From Fuerstiella sp. (GTDB lineage Bacteria; Planctomycetota; Planctomycetia; Planctomycetales; Planctomycetaceae): 64,000 nucleotides of DNA. This document shows positions 54,672 to 63,799 of this stretch, in pieces; the stretch's first letter is position 1; each line of letters opens with the position of its first letter. Both the position numbers and the translations under genes were made by a program. The notes under the pieces were generated by a model. That model saw nothing but the letters and a program-made list of their open reading frames with translations, did no database searches and had not been told where the DNA came from. The stretch is taken from NCBI GenBank assembly GCA_022843805.1, contig JALHMY010000026.1:34752-98751 (forward strand), given 5' to 3'.

Positions 54672-55544
54672 CTATGGCATCGACAGAGCAATCAGCGATT
54701 GTGCGGACCGGATCCGCACATCAAGGGCAGGATCGTCGAGCATGCTGATCAGCTTGTCGCGAAACTCCACGCTGCGGCTGTGAGCGACGAATTCCGCCGC
54801 CATTGCACGAGCCACCGGATCGTCCGAACTGAGCTGAACGCCAAGCTCTGCTCTGCCATCTTCATTTCCGAGACACGCCAGAGCAACAGCACAGAAAGCG
54901 CGCGCCATGCCGTTTGTCTCCTTACTTAATGTAGTGAGCAATGGCTGAACGTCCGAACTGTCGCCAAGACGACTGAGAATCCACGCGGCAAGGTTTCTGG
55001 CTTCCACATCTTCTGAAAGGAGGGTTTTTCGAAGCACCGCGAGTGCAGCGGTATCACCGGCTTTCGCCAAAGCACCAGCCGCCATGATTTTCAGCCGAAT
55101 GGACTCAGATTGCCGGACTGCAGCCGCCAGCGACTTTCCGTCACCTTTCTCAGCAATCTTGTAAAGACTTTCAGCCGCATGAACACGTCCCATGGACTTT
55201 TCATCTTCAAGGATCTGCAACAACACTCGTACATACTGACGATCGCCTGCTCGTGAGAGCTCCCGCGCCAGCCCGCAGCGTTTCTGATCATCCGTTTCCT
55301 TAGGCAATCGGTCCTTCAGCTGCACGATCACATCTTTGCCGTGTCCTGCCAGTGTGAGTGCCTCCGCAGCATGCATAGACGGCCAGAACTCGTCAGATTG
55401 CAGGCCCTTTTCCAGAATCTTCAGGCAGCGTTCGCGAAGTTCAGCGGATATCGGCTGAGGCTTTGATCGTTGTGCCTGATCTGCCTGAACGATGACGGCA
55501 GCCATACACATCGCCAGCGCCAATACCAGAATTTTGCCGTTCAT
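54672..55544 (-). CDS. Exported HEAT-repeat protein
   Basis: A 290-aa secreted protein: an N-terminal signal peptide (ILVLALAMCMAAVIVQA) is followed by about seven HEAT repeats (for example WPSMHAAEALTLAGHGKDVI, MGRVHAAESLYKIAEKGDG, RNLAAWILSRLGDSSDVQP, VRIRSAQSLIAL). The repeats form a protein-binding solenoid in the periplasm. No enzymatic domain is attached. The ATG has AAGG upstream. It lies 127 bases downstream of the Gfo/Idh gene on the same strand, a pairing often seen in planctomycetes. Confidence 0.9.
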   Translation of the reverse strand: MNGKILVLALAMCMAAVIVQADQAQRSKPQPISAELRERCLKILEKGLQSDEFWPSMHAAEALTLAGHGKDVIVQLKDRLPKETDDQKRCGLARELSRAGDRQYVRVLLQILEDEKSMGRVHAAESLYKIAEKGDGKSLAAAVRQSESIRLKIMAAGALAKAGDTAALAVLRKTLLSEDVEARNLAAWILSRLGDSSDVQPLLTTLSKETNGMARAFCAVALACLGNEDGRAELGVQLSSDDPVARAMAAEFVAHSRSVEFRDKLISMLDDPALDVRIRSAQSLIALSMP

Positions 55545-55671
55545 CTTTTGGACCTTATTCTGCGATTTTCAAACTTAAATGGTGCCAGTGTCCATCGACC
55601 GGTTGTGGAAGACACACGCATGACGTGCAGCCGCTGCGTGTGCGTTCCTGAAGGCAAACTGAGCTCTCATC

Positions 55672-57012
55672 TCAGATCCAGCTGGGTTCCCAGCCTTTGC
55701 GATAAGGCTTGCTGAGCATCGACTGAGCTTTGGGAGATCCCGTCAGTTCCATTTTCTCAGCATTCCAGCCGAGCATCGTTCCGGAAAGCCGAATGGCGAT
55801 TGTTCCCAGAAGGACTGTTTCTGACAGCGGACCGGAATAATCGAAGTGAGAGGTTGTTTTATCCTCTCCACGGCAGGCATCAGCCCAGGAGACATAATGA
55901 TCACGAGCGGGAACAACCGGGATTTTGAAGCTGGCAAACTTTTCTTCGGGTAACAAAATCGGGGCCGCAACATGGGGGATAATCAGCGATCCTTTTTCGC
56001 CCAGTAGAATGGAACCGGATCCGGGCAGAGCGAATCCTTCAGGCAGACCGAGCGCGGAAAGTGCCGGAAAATGGCCCGCGCCGTCATACCAGGTCACAGC
56101 GATTTTATCCCCGGCTGTCAGTTCTGTGCCAGGAAAGACATAGGACACGGTTGATGACTTACTCCACACTTCACTATTCAGAGGTGGAGCTTCTGCGCGA
56201 ATGCTCAGCGGAGCCGTCAGCTTCAGAGCCATAAAGACAGGGTCCAGAATATGACATCCGAAGTCTCCAAGCTGTCCGTTGGAGAAATCCTGCCATGCTC
56301 GCCAGTTGAATGAATGGTAGATCTTCGGCAGCCACGGACGTTCCGGAGCGACTCCCAGCCATTCATCCCAGTGAACGGTCTTTGGAACGAGCTCGCTGCC
56401 AGCAGGCCGATCATCCACCAGAATCCAGCCCATCGCCCCGCTTTGCCATGAATGAACTTCACGCACCTTTCCGATGGTACCGTCATGCACAAGTTTTACG
56501 GCGGTTCGGTAGGCCTCATGTGACTGAATCTGATTTCCCATCTGAGTCACAACGCCGTACTTCTTTGCCGCCAGCCGCATCTGCCTTGCTTCGAACACGG
56601 TATGCGTCAAAGGTTTCTGGCACTGAACATGTTTTCCAAGCTGCATGGCAGCAAGAGAAACGGGTGCATGCATATGGTCGGGCGTAGAAACGATGACCGC
56701 ATCTGTTTCACCTGATTTGTCGAGCAGTTTTCGCCAGTCTGTGTAGCGAGTCGCGTTTGGAAATTTTTCCGCCGCGCGACCGAGATGCTCGAGCGATTCA
56801 TCAATATCACACAGCCCAACAACATCGACGTTCGGGCTTGCGGCTGTGGCTGTCAGGTCAGACCATCCTTTGCCACCCGTTCCGATCGATGCAATTCGCA
56901 GCCGACTGTTCGCTCCTTTGACGCGAGCCCAGCTCACAGCCGGAACAGACATCGCCGCTCCCGCAAATGCAAGATTCTTCAGGAAACGACGACGGGAATT
57001 TTGAATGGTCAT
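55672..57012 (-). CDS. Exported Gfo/Idh/MocA family oxidoreductase
   Basis: A 446-aa oxidoreductase with a twin-arginine signal (SRRRFLKNLAFAGAAMSVPA), so it acts in the periplasm with bound cofactor. The Rossmann motif is IGTGGKGWSDL, followed by TPDHMHAPVSLAAMQLGKHV and QKPLTHTVFEA, in which the usual EKP catalytic Lys segment reads QKP, and GDFGCHILDPVFMAL near the catalytic site. Members act on sugars or polyols; the substrate is unknown. The ATG at 57012 has AAGGA 9 bases upstream. It is in a minus-strand run with HEAT and thioredoxin-PDZ genes. Confidence 0.92.
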   Translation of the reverse strand: MTIQNSRRRFLKNLAFAGAAMSVPAVSWARVKGANSRLRIASIGTGGKGWSDLTATAASPNVDVVGLCDIDESLEHLGRAAEKFPNATRYTDWRKLLDKSGETDAVIVSTPDHMHAPVSLAAMQLGKHVQCQKPLTHTVFEARQMRLAAKKYGVVTQMGNQIQSHEAYRTAVKLVHDGTIGKVREVHSWQSGAMGWILVDDRPAGSELVPKTVHWDEWLGVAPERPWLPKIYHSFNWRAWQDFSNGQLGDFGCHILDPVFMALKLTAPLSIRAEAPPLNSEVWSKSSTVSYVFPGTELTAGDKIAVTWYDGAGHFPALSALGLPEGFALPGSGSILLGEKGSLIIPHVAAPILLPEEKFASFKIPVVPARDHYVSWADACRGEDKTTSHFDYSGPLSETVLLGTIAIRLSGTMLGWNAEKMELTGSPKAQSMLSKPYRKGWEPSWI

Positions 57013-57247
57013 GGTCTGCGTCCTTTGAGGTGGGCTGGAAATCTGATCAGGAATTTCAATCGGCAGCATTAAAAAGGGGGATCAGCAAGGCGGGATCGGC
57101 ACTCTGGCGGTTCAGAAACCGAAGCAACAAACGCATCGGCAGAAAGCAACCGCAGCACGAAATTCTACCCATGTTCCAGCACGAAACGCAATCGGCGGCG
57201 AGCGTCGTATCTCAAGGCCGGGCAATAATGCAGCTGCTCATACATTG

Positions 57248-58543
57248 TCATTCCGCCAGCGGAATACTGATATCAATGCGTTTCCCATCTCGCACTACGG
57301 TCAGCGGCAGTGTATCACCGACTTTGTAGTTCAGTTTCAGGTGGGAGTTGAACTGTTTGGTCGTGAGATGAAACGGTTTCCCTTCCATTGCGACGATCAC
57401 ATCACCCTGCCGCAACCCCGCCTCAAACGCCTGTCTTCCGCCGATTCCCTCTTTGTTGATCCATCGGACCTCGAGTGCAGAATCGGATTCCGGCACATCC
57501 AGTTTTCTGCGAACTTCATCGCTGGCAGGGGGCGTCCAGACCTGAAATCGGGGAGGCGCATTCCACATCGATCCCCGCCAGGAAAAATCGTGCTTCTTCC
57601 AGCCGGCTGCAAGGGACAGCTGGTGTTTTCCCGAGTCTGTTTCCACTTCCACCTGAGTATCGGTGCCGGGCAAGTGATGCAGAACCCACTGCATATCAGC
57701 GATCGAAGCAATTCGCTGCCCGTTCATTCGAATCACGTTTTCACCCGCGGCGATACCAGCATGTGCTGCCGCGGAAGACGGTGTAACTAACTGAACAGAG
57801 ATCCCGCTAATGCGGTCAATCTTCATGCCAATACTGTCCGGCAGAGGATACTTGTAGAGCATCTCGACATTATAAGTGCCGGTATCCAGCGCATGCTGAT
57901 GCTCGGCATCATGGATGTTATGGCAGTGGATGCAGTTCTGCCGACTCGTCTGCTGAGCATACTTTGCAGGATTGCGCAGCCCCGGCAACTCAAGAGCATT
58001 GACCACCGGACGGGGCTTACCACGCTTATCGACCAGCTCTGCCTTGTTGCCCGGATATCCGGCATGCAGCTCCAGAACCCGGTTCATTGTATTAAGCAGC
58101 CCTTCGATGGAGTTGTACGCATCCGAACCCTCGGCACTTTGAGTACCATAGCGGGCGTAAACAACTCCGTCTGCATTAATGAACATTCCTGCCCAGTTGA
58201 GGTCGTGGTCAAACTGAAACTGAGAAAGATCCACTCCCTTCATTTCGACCTGACGAACGGACACAAATTTCTCTTTTGCCAGCTCGCGAACATGATCGTT
58301 GCCGTTCGCCACATCCGCATCGAACGCTGCACAGTCTTTGCACGGAACACAGCGAAACGTCACGAACATAGGCTTGTTCAGACGCCGAGCCTCGGCCATT
58401 GCCTGCGGGATATTGTTGTAAACCCATAAATCCGTCTGGACGCCATTTGCATCCTTCAGCCGTTCCCTCAGGTTATCGTCCCCGCGGCAGCAGGTACTCA
58501 TGATGATCAGGGCCATCATCGTTGCAGTGGATATCAGCCTCAT
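57248..58543 (-). CDS. Exported thioredoxin-like/CXXCH/PDZ protein
   Basis: A 431-aa exported protein. The N-terminus (TATMMALIIMSTCCRG) is a signal peptide and may be a lipoprotein anchor. Residues 40-165 look like a thioredoxin fold with FRCVPCKDC (Cys65, Cys68, Cys71). At 204-208 a CIHCH motif (CXXCH) could bind heme c covalently. Two PDZ domains follow: PSSAAAHAGIAAGENVIRMN near 275 and ALEVRWINKEGIGGRQAFEA near 365. The mixture suggests a periplasmic redox or maturation factor. The ATG at 58543 has GAGGAAG upstream. I see no close family to name it after. Confidence 0.8.
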   Translation of the reverse strand: MRLISTATMMALIIMSTCCRGDDNLRERLKDANGVQTDLWVYNNIPQAMAEARRLNKPMFVTFRCVPCKDCAAFDADVANGNDHVRELAKEKFVSVRQVEMKGVDLSQFQFDHDLNWAGMFINADGVVYARYGTQSAEGSDAYNSIEGLLNTMNRVLELHAGYPGNKAELVDKRGKPRPVVNALELPGLRNPAKYAQQTSRQNCIHCHNIHDAEHQHALDTGTYNVEMLYKYPLPDSIGMKIDRISGISVQLVTPSSAAAHAGIAAGENVIRMNGQRIASIADMQWVLHHLPGTDTQVEVETDSGKHQLSLAAGWKKHDFSWRGSMWNAPPRFQVWTPPASDEVRRKLDVPESDSALEVRWINKEGIGGRQAFEAGLRQGDVIVAMEGKPFHLTTKQFNSHLKLNYKVGDTLPLTVVRDGKRIDISIPLAE

Positions 58544-58963
58544 CGCTACTTCCTCATTTAAGAATGAACTGATAACAAAAATGAACTGATGCAATCATTG
58601 TAACCGGTGAGTCGGCCCCATTTCGAGTACGGGCATATCCGAGATCTGCAGCTCAGCCGAAGGAATGATCAGCTGAGACACTGATTGCTTAAAAGTCCAG
58701 TTCATTCAGGATGCATTTTTCAAAAAGCCTCCCGATTGCTGGTTTCACTTAATTGAGCATTGGTGCTGCACAAATGTATTGTTACATTAACCTGAGGCGT
58801 TCGAGCTGAAGGTCTCAATCTTTCAGACGTCGCCGCGATGGAGCCCTGAAAGGTCCTCCAGCACGCCAGCACTGAAGACATGAGTGAAATGGTGCGAACG
58901 CTCTCATCCAACTGTGTGCGAGTTACCCTCTTTGATCTTTGATTAATTTAAAAGGATGTCATC
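58544..58963. other. Intergenic region without a recognised gene
   Basis: A 420-base gap between divergent genes (the thioredoxin-PDZ protein on the minus strand and the TAT-exported unknown on the plus strand). I found no clear promoter, hairpin or repeat, and no credible short gene. Confidence 0.4.
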
Positions 58964-60520
58964 ATGGCTTCCATTCGCTCTCGCCGGGGATTTCTGACTG
59001 ATGTGGGACGTGGAACGCTTTTGGCGACGCTGGGTCCGGCCATGGCGTTTGACCTTGGACTGACATCGAAAGCGTTTGCAGAAGACCTTGATTCGCCACT
59101 TCAGTTTGGAGACCTGGAGCCTCTGGTTTCGATGCTTCAGGAAATTCCTGTGGACAAACTGCAGAGCACCCTGACGGACAAACTGAAAGGTGGCATGACT
59201 CTGAAGTCGCTGGTTGCCGCTGGTGCACTGGCAAATGCTCGAACGTTCGGAGGCGAAGATTACATTGGTTTCCACACGTTTATGGCACTGGCTCCCGCAT
59301 TGAAAATGTCGGCACTGATGCCCGCCGGGGCCGAAGCTCTGCCTGTGTTTAAAGTGCTTTATCGCAACAGCAATCGCATTCAGGAATTTGGAGGGCGCGA
59401 ATCAGAAACTCTGCACGGTCTTTCTGCTTCTTCGCCGGTCAGCGTGCCAACGGAATGCGCTCTTCACGATGCGATCCGAGCCAAAGACACGAATCACGCC
59501 GAACAGATCCTGTCGGCCTTTGCATCGCAGGATCCGCGGCAGGCGCTGAATGCATTACTTCCGGCCGTTCAGGATAACCCGGAAGTCCATCGAACCGTGC
59601 TGCCTTACCGCGCGTGGGACATGCAGGAAATTGTCGGCACTCAACATGCGCTGACGCTGCTCCGTCAGTCTCTCAGATATTGTGTACAAGCCGAGCCTCA
59701 CCGGCGAGCTGAATGGGATGAGCACGGAAAAATGCTGGTTGATCTGATTGATGAGTTTCATCTGGATGGCAGGGAACCTGGAACAAAGCCGGCCGAAGAC
59801 TCTTTCCTGCAGCATTTGAGCACGACTTTTGCAACGGCATCGCCGAAAGATTCCGCGCGGGCCGCAGCCAGTGCACTTGCTGAAGGATTTCAGCCGTCTG
59901 TCGTTGGCGAAGCCATTTCACTGGCGGCAAGTCTGCTGGTACTGCGAGACCGGGGCAGGCTTCCTCAGTGGGAAGACCGATTGAAACCGGCTGGCAGCGT
60001 CCATGGTGATTCCGTGGGCGTGCATGCCAGTGATTCCGCCAATGCGTGGAGAAATCTCGCAGGTGTCAGCAGTGGCCGAAACGCATTTGCCTGCCTGATC
60101 ATAGGAGCATGGCAGGTGGCACGTGACCGCGATAATCCGGGTAACCTGCAGGATACCCCTCTGCCTGTGAAGTATCACCTTGATCGGCTGGCCGGACTGG
60201 ATGGAGAAACGCTTCTGGTCAGACTGGAAGACGCCATTCAAAACAATCTGCAGGGTCACGCAACGGCGATCGTTCAGCAATACGGTTCGTTATCGCTTCC
60301 GGCAGACAGACTATTCAAATCAATGCTTCGATATGCAGTCAGTGAAGATGGTGCATTGCATGCGGAAAAGTACTTTCAGACGGTTTGGGATGACTTCCAT
60401 TCGACTCGACCGTCCGTACGCTGGCAGCATCTCGTGGCACTTGCACGTGTGACGGCAAGTGAATATGGCAAACCTGCCGCCGGACAGGCTGAAGCTCGGG
60501 AACTCCTGGGAGTGTCGTGA
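58964..60520 (+). CDS. TAT-exported helical protein, function unknown
   Basis: A 518-aa protein with a twin-arginine signal (RSRRGFLTDVGRGTLLATLG) and then a long, mainly helical chain: KLKGGMTLKSLVAAGALANA, GFHTFMALAPALKMSALMP, SASALAEGFQPSVVGE-like segments and SARAAASALAEGFQPSVVGE. I recognise no catalytic motif. Its size and the TAT signal suggest a folded periplasmic protein, perhaps cofactor-bearing. The ATG has AAGGA upstream. It ends 64 bases before a palindromic repeat and about 400 bases before a decayed DUF1501 tail, so its downstream neighbour may once have been a DUF1501 gene. Confidence 0.75.
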   Translation: MASIRSRRGFLTDVGRGTLLATLGPAMAFDLGLTSKAFAEDLDSPLQFGDLEPLVSMLQEIPVDKLQSTLTDKLKGGMTLKSLVAAGALANARTFGGEDYIGFHTFMALAPALKMSALMPAGAEALPVFKVLYRNSNRIQEFGGRESETLHGLSASSPVSVPTECALHDAIRAKDTNHAEQILSAFASQDPRQALNALLPAVQDNPEVHRTVLPYRAWDMQEIVGTQHALTLLRQSLRYCVQAEPHRRAEWDEHGKMLVDLIDEFHLDGREPGTKPAEDSFLQHLSTTFATASPKDSARAAASALAEGFQPSVVGEAISLAASLLVLRDRGRLPQWEDRLKPAGSVHGDSVGVHASDSANAWRNLAGVSSGRNAFACLIIGAWQVARDRDNPGNLQDTPLPVKYHLDRLAGLDGETLLVRLEDAIQNNLQGHATAIVQQYGSLSLPADRLFKSMLRYAVSEDGALHAEKYFQTVWDDFHSTRPSVRWQHLVALARVTASEYGKPAAGQAEARELLGVS

Positions 60521-60584
60521 TCCCTGCAGCAAGGAATCGAGTACCCGCATGTAACCGGCCAACGTTCGCTAAGGCGCTGTCAGA

Positions 60585-60660
60585 CAATAAGTGTCGCCTT
60601 TTGCTCCGCAAAAGGATGCTCTTTCGCGGAGCGAAAGGCGACTATGGCGGTAACTTATTG
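60585..60660. repeat. Palindromic intergenic element
   Basis: A 76-bp element flanked by CAATAA and TTATTG. Inside, GTCGCCTTTTGC and GCGAAAGGCGAC form the arms of a larger hairpin, with inner palindromes TTTTGCTCCGCAAAA and CTTTCGCGGAGCGAAAG. This nested architecture resembles the REP/MITE-type unit at 10133-10192 but with different sequence. Confidence 0.75.
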
Positions 60661-60913
60661 TTTTCCAGGTCCTAAGTTTTCCGTCACACTGGAAAGTTCT
60701 GACAGCGATCCCTCATCCTGTCAGAACTTTCTTCATTTCCGGACAGAATCTTTTATGTTCGCCACGAAGGCGGACCAGAGCAGTCTGCGAATCAGTTTGC
60801 CGCATTGCGTGCACGATTTCTTCGGAAGAGTCGCCGTGAATCACAATCTGCCATTCAGAAAAGTGCTGGCTGTCTGCTGCATGATTCGCGTACTTTTTCT
60901 GATCTGCATGCCG

Positions 60914-61085
60914 GATGCAGTGGGTTACGCCGCTGTGGAGAACCCCGGTGACGACATCCAATTTGCACGCTGCCGTGCTGCATCTGCCGGGGATCGATCA
61001 TGAACGCCTGACGTTCTATCACAATGGGATACAGCGGCGTCTGACAAACGTGCACGGACATGTTGTGCACGTTGTTATTGCGTAA
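60914..61085 (+). pseudogene. Decayed C-terminal remnant of a DUF1501 gene
   Basis: Two adjacent frames spell the end of a DUF1501 protein: [11 protein letters not shown] in one frame, then [20 protein letters not shown] and NVHGHVV in the next, ending at TAA 61083. These match in order the [28 protein letters not shown] and LTDVHGHVV blocks of intact family members, for example the one at 28644-30107. A frameshift near 60955 separates them and the first 400 residues are missing. It is the relic of a lost gene. Confidence 0.75.
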
Positions 61086-61110
61086 TTCCTGGATGTTCGC
61101 GCCGATTCCG

Positions 61111-61701
61111 TTAAACGGCAGAGACTCCCGTATAATAATCAGGCTCCTGTCCGGGTATCCATTTGATGTTGCAACCGATACCTGGTCGCTGTTCCGCAGC
61201 CACGGGCTGGTGCTTTAATACCGCATCGCAGGCGGCCCGAAGATCAGCGCCGGTTACCGGGGTACCGTTTCCCGGGCGGCTGGAATCAAACTGGCCCCGA
61301 TAGACAAGTGAATGCTGGTGGTCAAAGAGAAAGAAATCCGGGGTGCATGCGGCGCGATAGGCTTTCGCGACCGACTGAGTTGCATCGTAGAGATAAGGAA
61401 AGGTGTAGCCTGCAGCAGTCGCCTCTGCCTTCATTTTGTCCGGGCCGTCCTGAGGATATGCCTGAGCGTCATTGCTGCTGATGCCAACCACGGCAATGCC
61501 TTTCTTCTGGTATTCCGCCGCGAACTGCTGCAATGCCGTTCTCAAATGAATAACGAACGGACAGTGATTGCACATAAACATGACCAGCAGAGGTTGCCCG
61601 GTAAACTGACTGCGGCTGATCGTCGCATTATTCGTGGCAGGTAACTGAAAGTCAGGTGCCGTCGTGCCGAGCGGCAACATGGTGGAAGCTGTTTTAACCA
61701 T
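61111..61701 (-). CDS. Thioredoxin-fold redoxin family protein
   Basis: A 196-aa cytosolic protein of the AhpC/TSA-thioredoxin superfamily. The active-site-like motif CNHCP is at residues 44-48, a CxxC variant with His, following PLLVMFMCNHCP. VVGISSNDAQAYPQDGPDKM and YRAACTPDFFLFD are characteristic of this thioredoxin-like subgroup, found in many planctomycetes and other bacteria. The partner substrate is unknown. The ATG has GGGAG 9 bases upstream. It lies 200 bases downstream of coaD on the same strand; the operon is uncertain. Confidence 0.9.
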   Translation of the reverse strand: MVKTASTMLPLGTTAPDFQLPATNNATISRSQFTGQPLLVMFMCNHCPFVIHLRTALQQFAAEYQKKGIAVVGISSNDAQAYPQDGPDKMKAEATAAGYTFPYLYDATQSVAKAYRAACTPDFFLFDHQHSLVYRGQFDSSRPGNGTPVTGADLRAACDAVLKHQPVAAEQRPGIGCNIKWIPGQEPDYYTGVSAV

Positions 61702-61901
61702 CGAATCTTACTCCCATTGAGTGCAGAAAGTTTTTTGAAGATCGTGAGAAGCAATCGCAAACCGTCCATTATTGCGGCACTGTGGCGCTGCGGTGCTCCT
61801 TCACTTCAGAGGAAGGCTCACGCAGCGGTATTTGCATTGGTGCTCGTCGAGACGAAATCGGACATGACAATTCAGTCTGCAGAGTTGACTGTGACAAACG
61901 G

Positions 61902-62456
61902 CTAGAACGCGGACAGATTGGATTGCGACATTGTATCAGGTTTTAATTTCTCAATCAGAGGGTCAATGATCTGAGGTGGAACAAAATCCTGCAACCGCAC
62001 GCGGACATCACCCTTCGCCATTTTTGCAATCTGGCGGATCAGGGAACTGGAAATATGTGCATACCGTTCTGCCGACATCAGGAAGACGGATTCGATTTCC
62101 TGGTCAAGGACCCGGTTGGTCAGAGACATTGTAAACTCTGAATCAATGTCCGTCAGACTCCTCAGTCCTCTCAGCAAAATTCGGCTGCCGCATTGTCGGA
62201 CGAAGTCGACCGTAAGACCGTCAAATGTTGTGACCTCCACGTTTGGCAGATCGGCAGTGGCTGCCTGACACAGATGAACACGCTCGTCGGGCGAAAAGAG
62301 CGATGCCTTTTCCGGATTGATTCCGATTCCGACTGTCACCCTGGCAAAAATATGGGCGGCCCGACGAACGATATCCAGATGCCCCAGTGTCATCGGATCG
62401 AAGCTTCCCACATAGACTGCATGGGAATGCTGGAACCTGGCGTCCGTTTCAGTCAT
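61902..62456 (-). CDS. coaD: Pantetheine-phosphate adenylyltransferase
   Basis: A 184-aa enzyme of coenzyme A biosynthesis that adenylates 4'-phosphopantetheine. The nucleotidyltransferase motif is in VGSFDPMTLGHLDI with T-x-G-H at residues 23-26, LLRGLRSLTDIDSE is the substrate block, and ISSSLIRQIA is the ISSTxIR-type motif near the C-terminus. Length is close to the usual 160-170 with a short extension at each end. A palindrome at 62505-62518 lies just upstream and might regulate it. No other coa gene is nearby. Confidence 0.95.
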   Translation of the reverse strand: MTETDARFQHSHAVYVGSFDPMTLGHLDIVRRAAHIFARVTVGIGINPEKASLFSPDERVHLCQAATADLPNVEVTTFDGLTVDFVRQCGSRILLRGLRSLTDIDSEFTMSLTNRVLDQEIESVFLMSAERYAHISSSLIRQIAKMAKGDVRVRLQDFVPPQIIDPLIEKLKPDTMSQSNLSAF

Positions 62457-62841
62457 GGCAATTCTCGAATCCGATTAAAAAATGGACCTGTTGGATCAGG
62501 ATCTGGAACGTTCCGGAAAACGTCCGGAACAGCATACTGTTCTTTAAAACGGGTTTCGACCGAGACCCCGTTCGCCTTTCATTTTGCTTTCGGACTGGCA
62601 AATTGGCAGGGGTCTGCTGGTGATCCACCGCACCGACCACCAGTAATCGGAAGAACGGACGCAAAGCTGTAAGTGGTTTTGTATAATCAGCTTATGAACT
62701 TTTATTCTGCCCCAAATTCTTCAGTCTCTGTATTAAAACTGTTTGGAACATTAAATGCAGCGACGGTCTGACCGTTTTTTAAATGACAGGCTGGCAACGT
62801 ACAGTGATGATCGGGAACGTCGTTGTTTTGCGGAGTTGAAG
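62457..62841. promoter_or_regulatory. Divergent region between coaD and an hsp20 gene
   Basis: A 385-base gap that should hold the promoters of coaD (leftward) and hsp20 (rightward). It contains the overlapping palindromes GGAACGTTCC (62505-62514) and TTCCGGAA (62511-62518), a perfect -10 hexamer TATAAT at 62682-62687 without a good -35, and the weak sigma-54-like site at 62744-62759. No gene is accepted here. Confidence 0.45.
62744..62759 (+). promoter_or_regulatory. Weak sigma-54-like promoter
   Basis: TGGAACATTAAATGCA keeps the invariant GG and GC at the right spacing but departs from the consensus elsewhere. It lies about 83 bases before the Hsp20 start codon, close to the spacing at the other hsp20 gene. 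It is a candidate only; the nearby TATAAT is an alternative. Confidence 0.35.
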
Positions 62842-63285
62842 ATGGCGGTATTTCGATGGGGACAGAACTGGGATCCGTTTCGCGATCTTGAGCGTGAGAT
62901 GGATCGGCTGTTGCAGGGCGTAAGCCTGACGCTGCACGGCGTACGGTTTAGTCGGCGATTTCCTCAGCTGAATCTGCTGGAACTGTCGGATTCCTTTTTG
63001 ATCACGGCAGAGATTCCTGGAGTGGATCCTCAAAAGCTGGACATTACTACGGCATCGGGCGTGCTGACGATTCGAGGTGTCAGGCAGCCACCTGAGGAAG
63101 CTCGAGAGGACGCATTTCGTCGACAGGAGCGATTTCAGGGGCCATGGCAGCGATCTTTGTCGTTACCGGACCGAGTTGATGAAGACAACATGAAGGCCGA
63201 CTATGCGGCTGGTATTCTTCGAATCACATTGCCGAAAGCCCAGTCGTCTGCTCCCCGACAGATTAAAGTGAGCGACGAGTCATAG
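62842..63285 (+). CDS. Hsp20/alpha-crystallin small heat shock protein
   Basis: A 147-aa small heat shock protein with ATP-independent holdase activity. It begins [20 protein letters not shown], a classical Hsp20 N-terminus, followed by the alpha-crystallin domain: [45 protein letters not shown] and the A-x-x-x-G-I-L motif [13 protein letters not shown]. The ATG at 62842 has GGAG 6 bases upstream, so I reject the longer frame from 62755, which would start inside the promoter. Its stop is 98 bases before the start of another Hsp20 gene; the two probably form an operon. Confidence 0.95.
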   Translation: MAVFRWGQNWDPFRDLEREMDRLLQGVSLTLHGVRFSRRFPQLNLLELSDSFLITAEIPGVDPQKLDITTASGVLTIRGVRQPPEEAREDAFRRQERFQGPWQRSLSLPDRVDEDNMKADYAAGILRITLPKAQSSAPRQIKVSDES

Positions 63286-63382
63286 TGCGATTCATGGTCC
63301 GACCAAAGCTGTGGTTGATTTGTTTCAGGCAGGATCAGTCTTTGAGATTCCCCGTTTTTCACTCAGTTCGGAAGTTTCAGGC

Positions 63383-63799
63383 ATGAATGAGCCACTGCCA
63401 GTCAGTCGGACGGAAGAAACGCCGACAACAGTTTCGATCACAGCGCCGGGCCTGCCTGAAGCTCCTCGACTGCTATTCAATCCGCCCATTGATATCTATG
63501 AGACGGCAGACGGGCTCGTGCTGTACGCGGACCTGCCGGGTGTCACTGTCGAAGGGCTGGAACTGCAGGTACAGGATAATCGCCTGACACTGTTTGGCAG
63601 AGTACAGCGGCGCGACCCGGATGACGCCGCCATTCTGCATCAGGAGTACCAGGTGGGAGATTTTCTGCGATCGTTCATTCTGAGTGATGAAGTCGACCAC
63701 GAGCGAATCCATGCAAAGCTGACCAATGGTGTACTGCGAGTGGAACTTCCCAAGGCGCCCCGAGCGAAACCTCGCCGTATTGAAGTTTCAAAGGAATAG
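63383..63799 (+). CDS. Hsp20/alpha-crystallin small heat shock protein
   Basis: A 138-aa Hsp20 protein. The alpha-crystallin domain contains [55 protein letters not shown] and [12 protein letters not shown]. It is divergent from its neighbour (different N-terminus, [12 protein letters not shown]), so the pair may have different partners or form mixed oligomers. I use the ATG at 63383, preceded by GGAAG at 8 bases; a GTG at 63311 would extend it 24 residues but has a weaker context. It is the last gene in the window. Confidence 0.93.
   Translation: MNEPLPVSRTEETPTTVSITAPGLPEAPRLLFNPPIDIYETADGLVLYADLPGVTVEGLELQVQDNRLTLFGRVQRRDPDDAAILHQEYQVGDFLRSFILSDEVDHERIHAKLTNGVLRVELPKAPRAKPRRIEVSKE

Larger units (their letters stand above)
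60521..61110. other. Intergenic region with palindromic element and DUF1501 remnant
   Basis: A 590-base gap between convergent genes. It holds the palindromic element at 60585-60660 and the decayed DUF1501 tail at 60914-61085. I accept no intact gene here; a 119-codon plus-strand frame at 60644-61003 merely runs through both. Confidence 0.55.

Noticed and set aside
60644..61003. 119-codon plus-strand frame
   Set aside because: It begins inside a palindromic repeat and ends in the DUF1501 remnant, so it is a chance frame.
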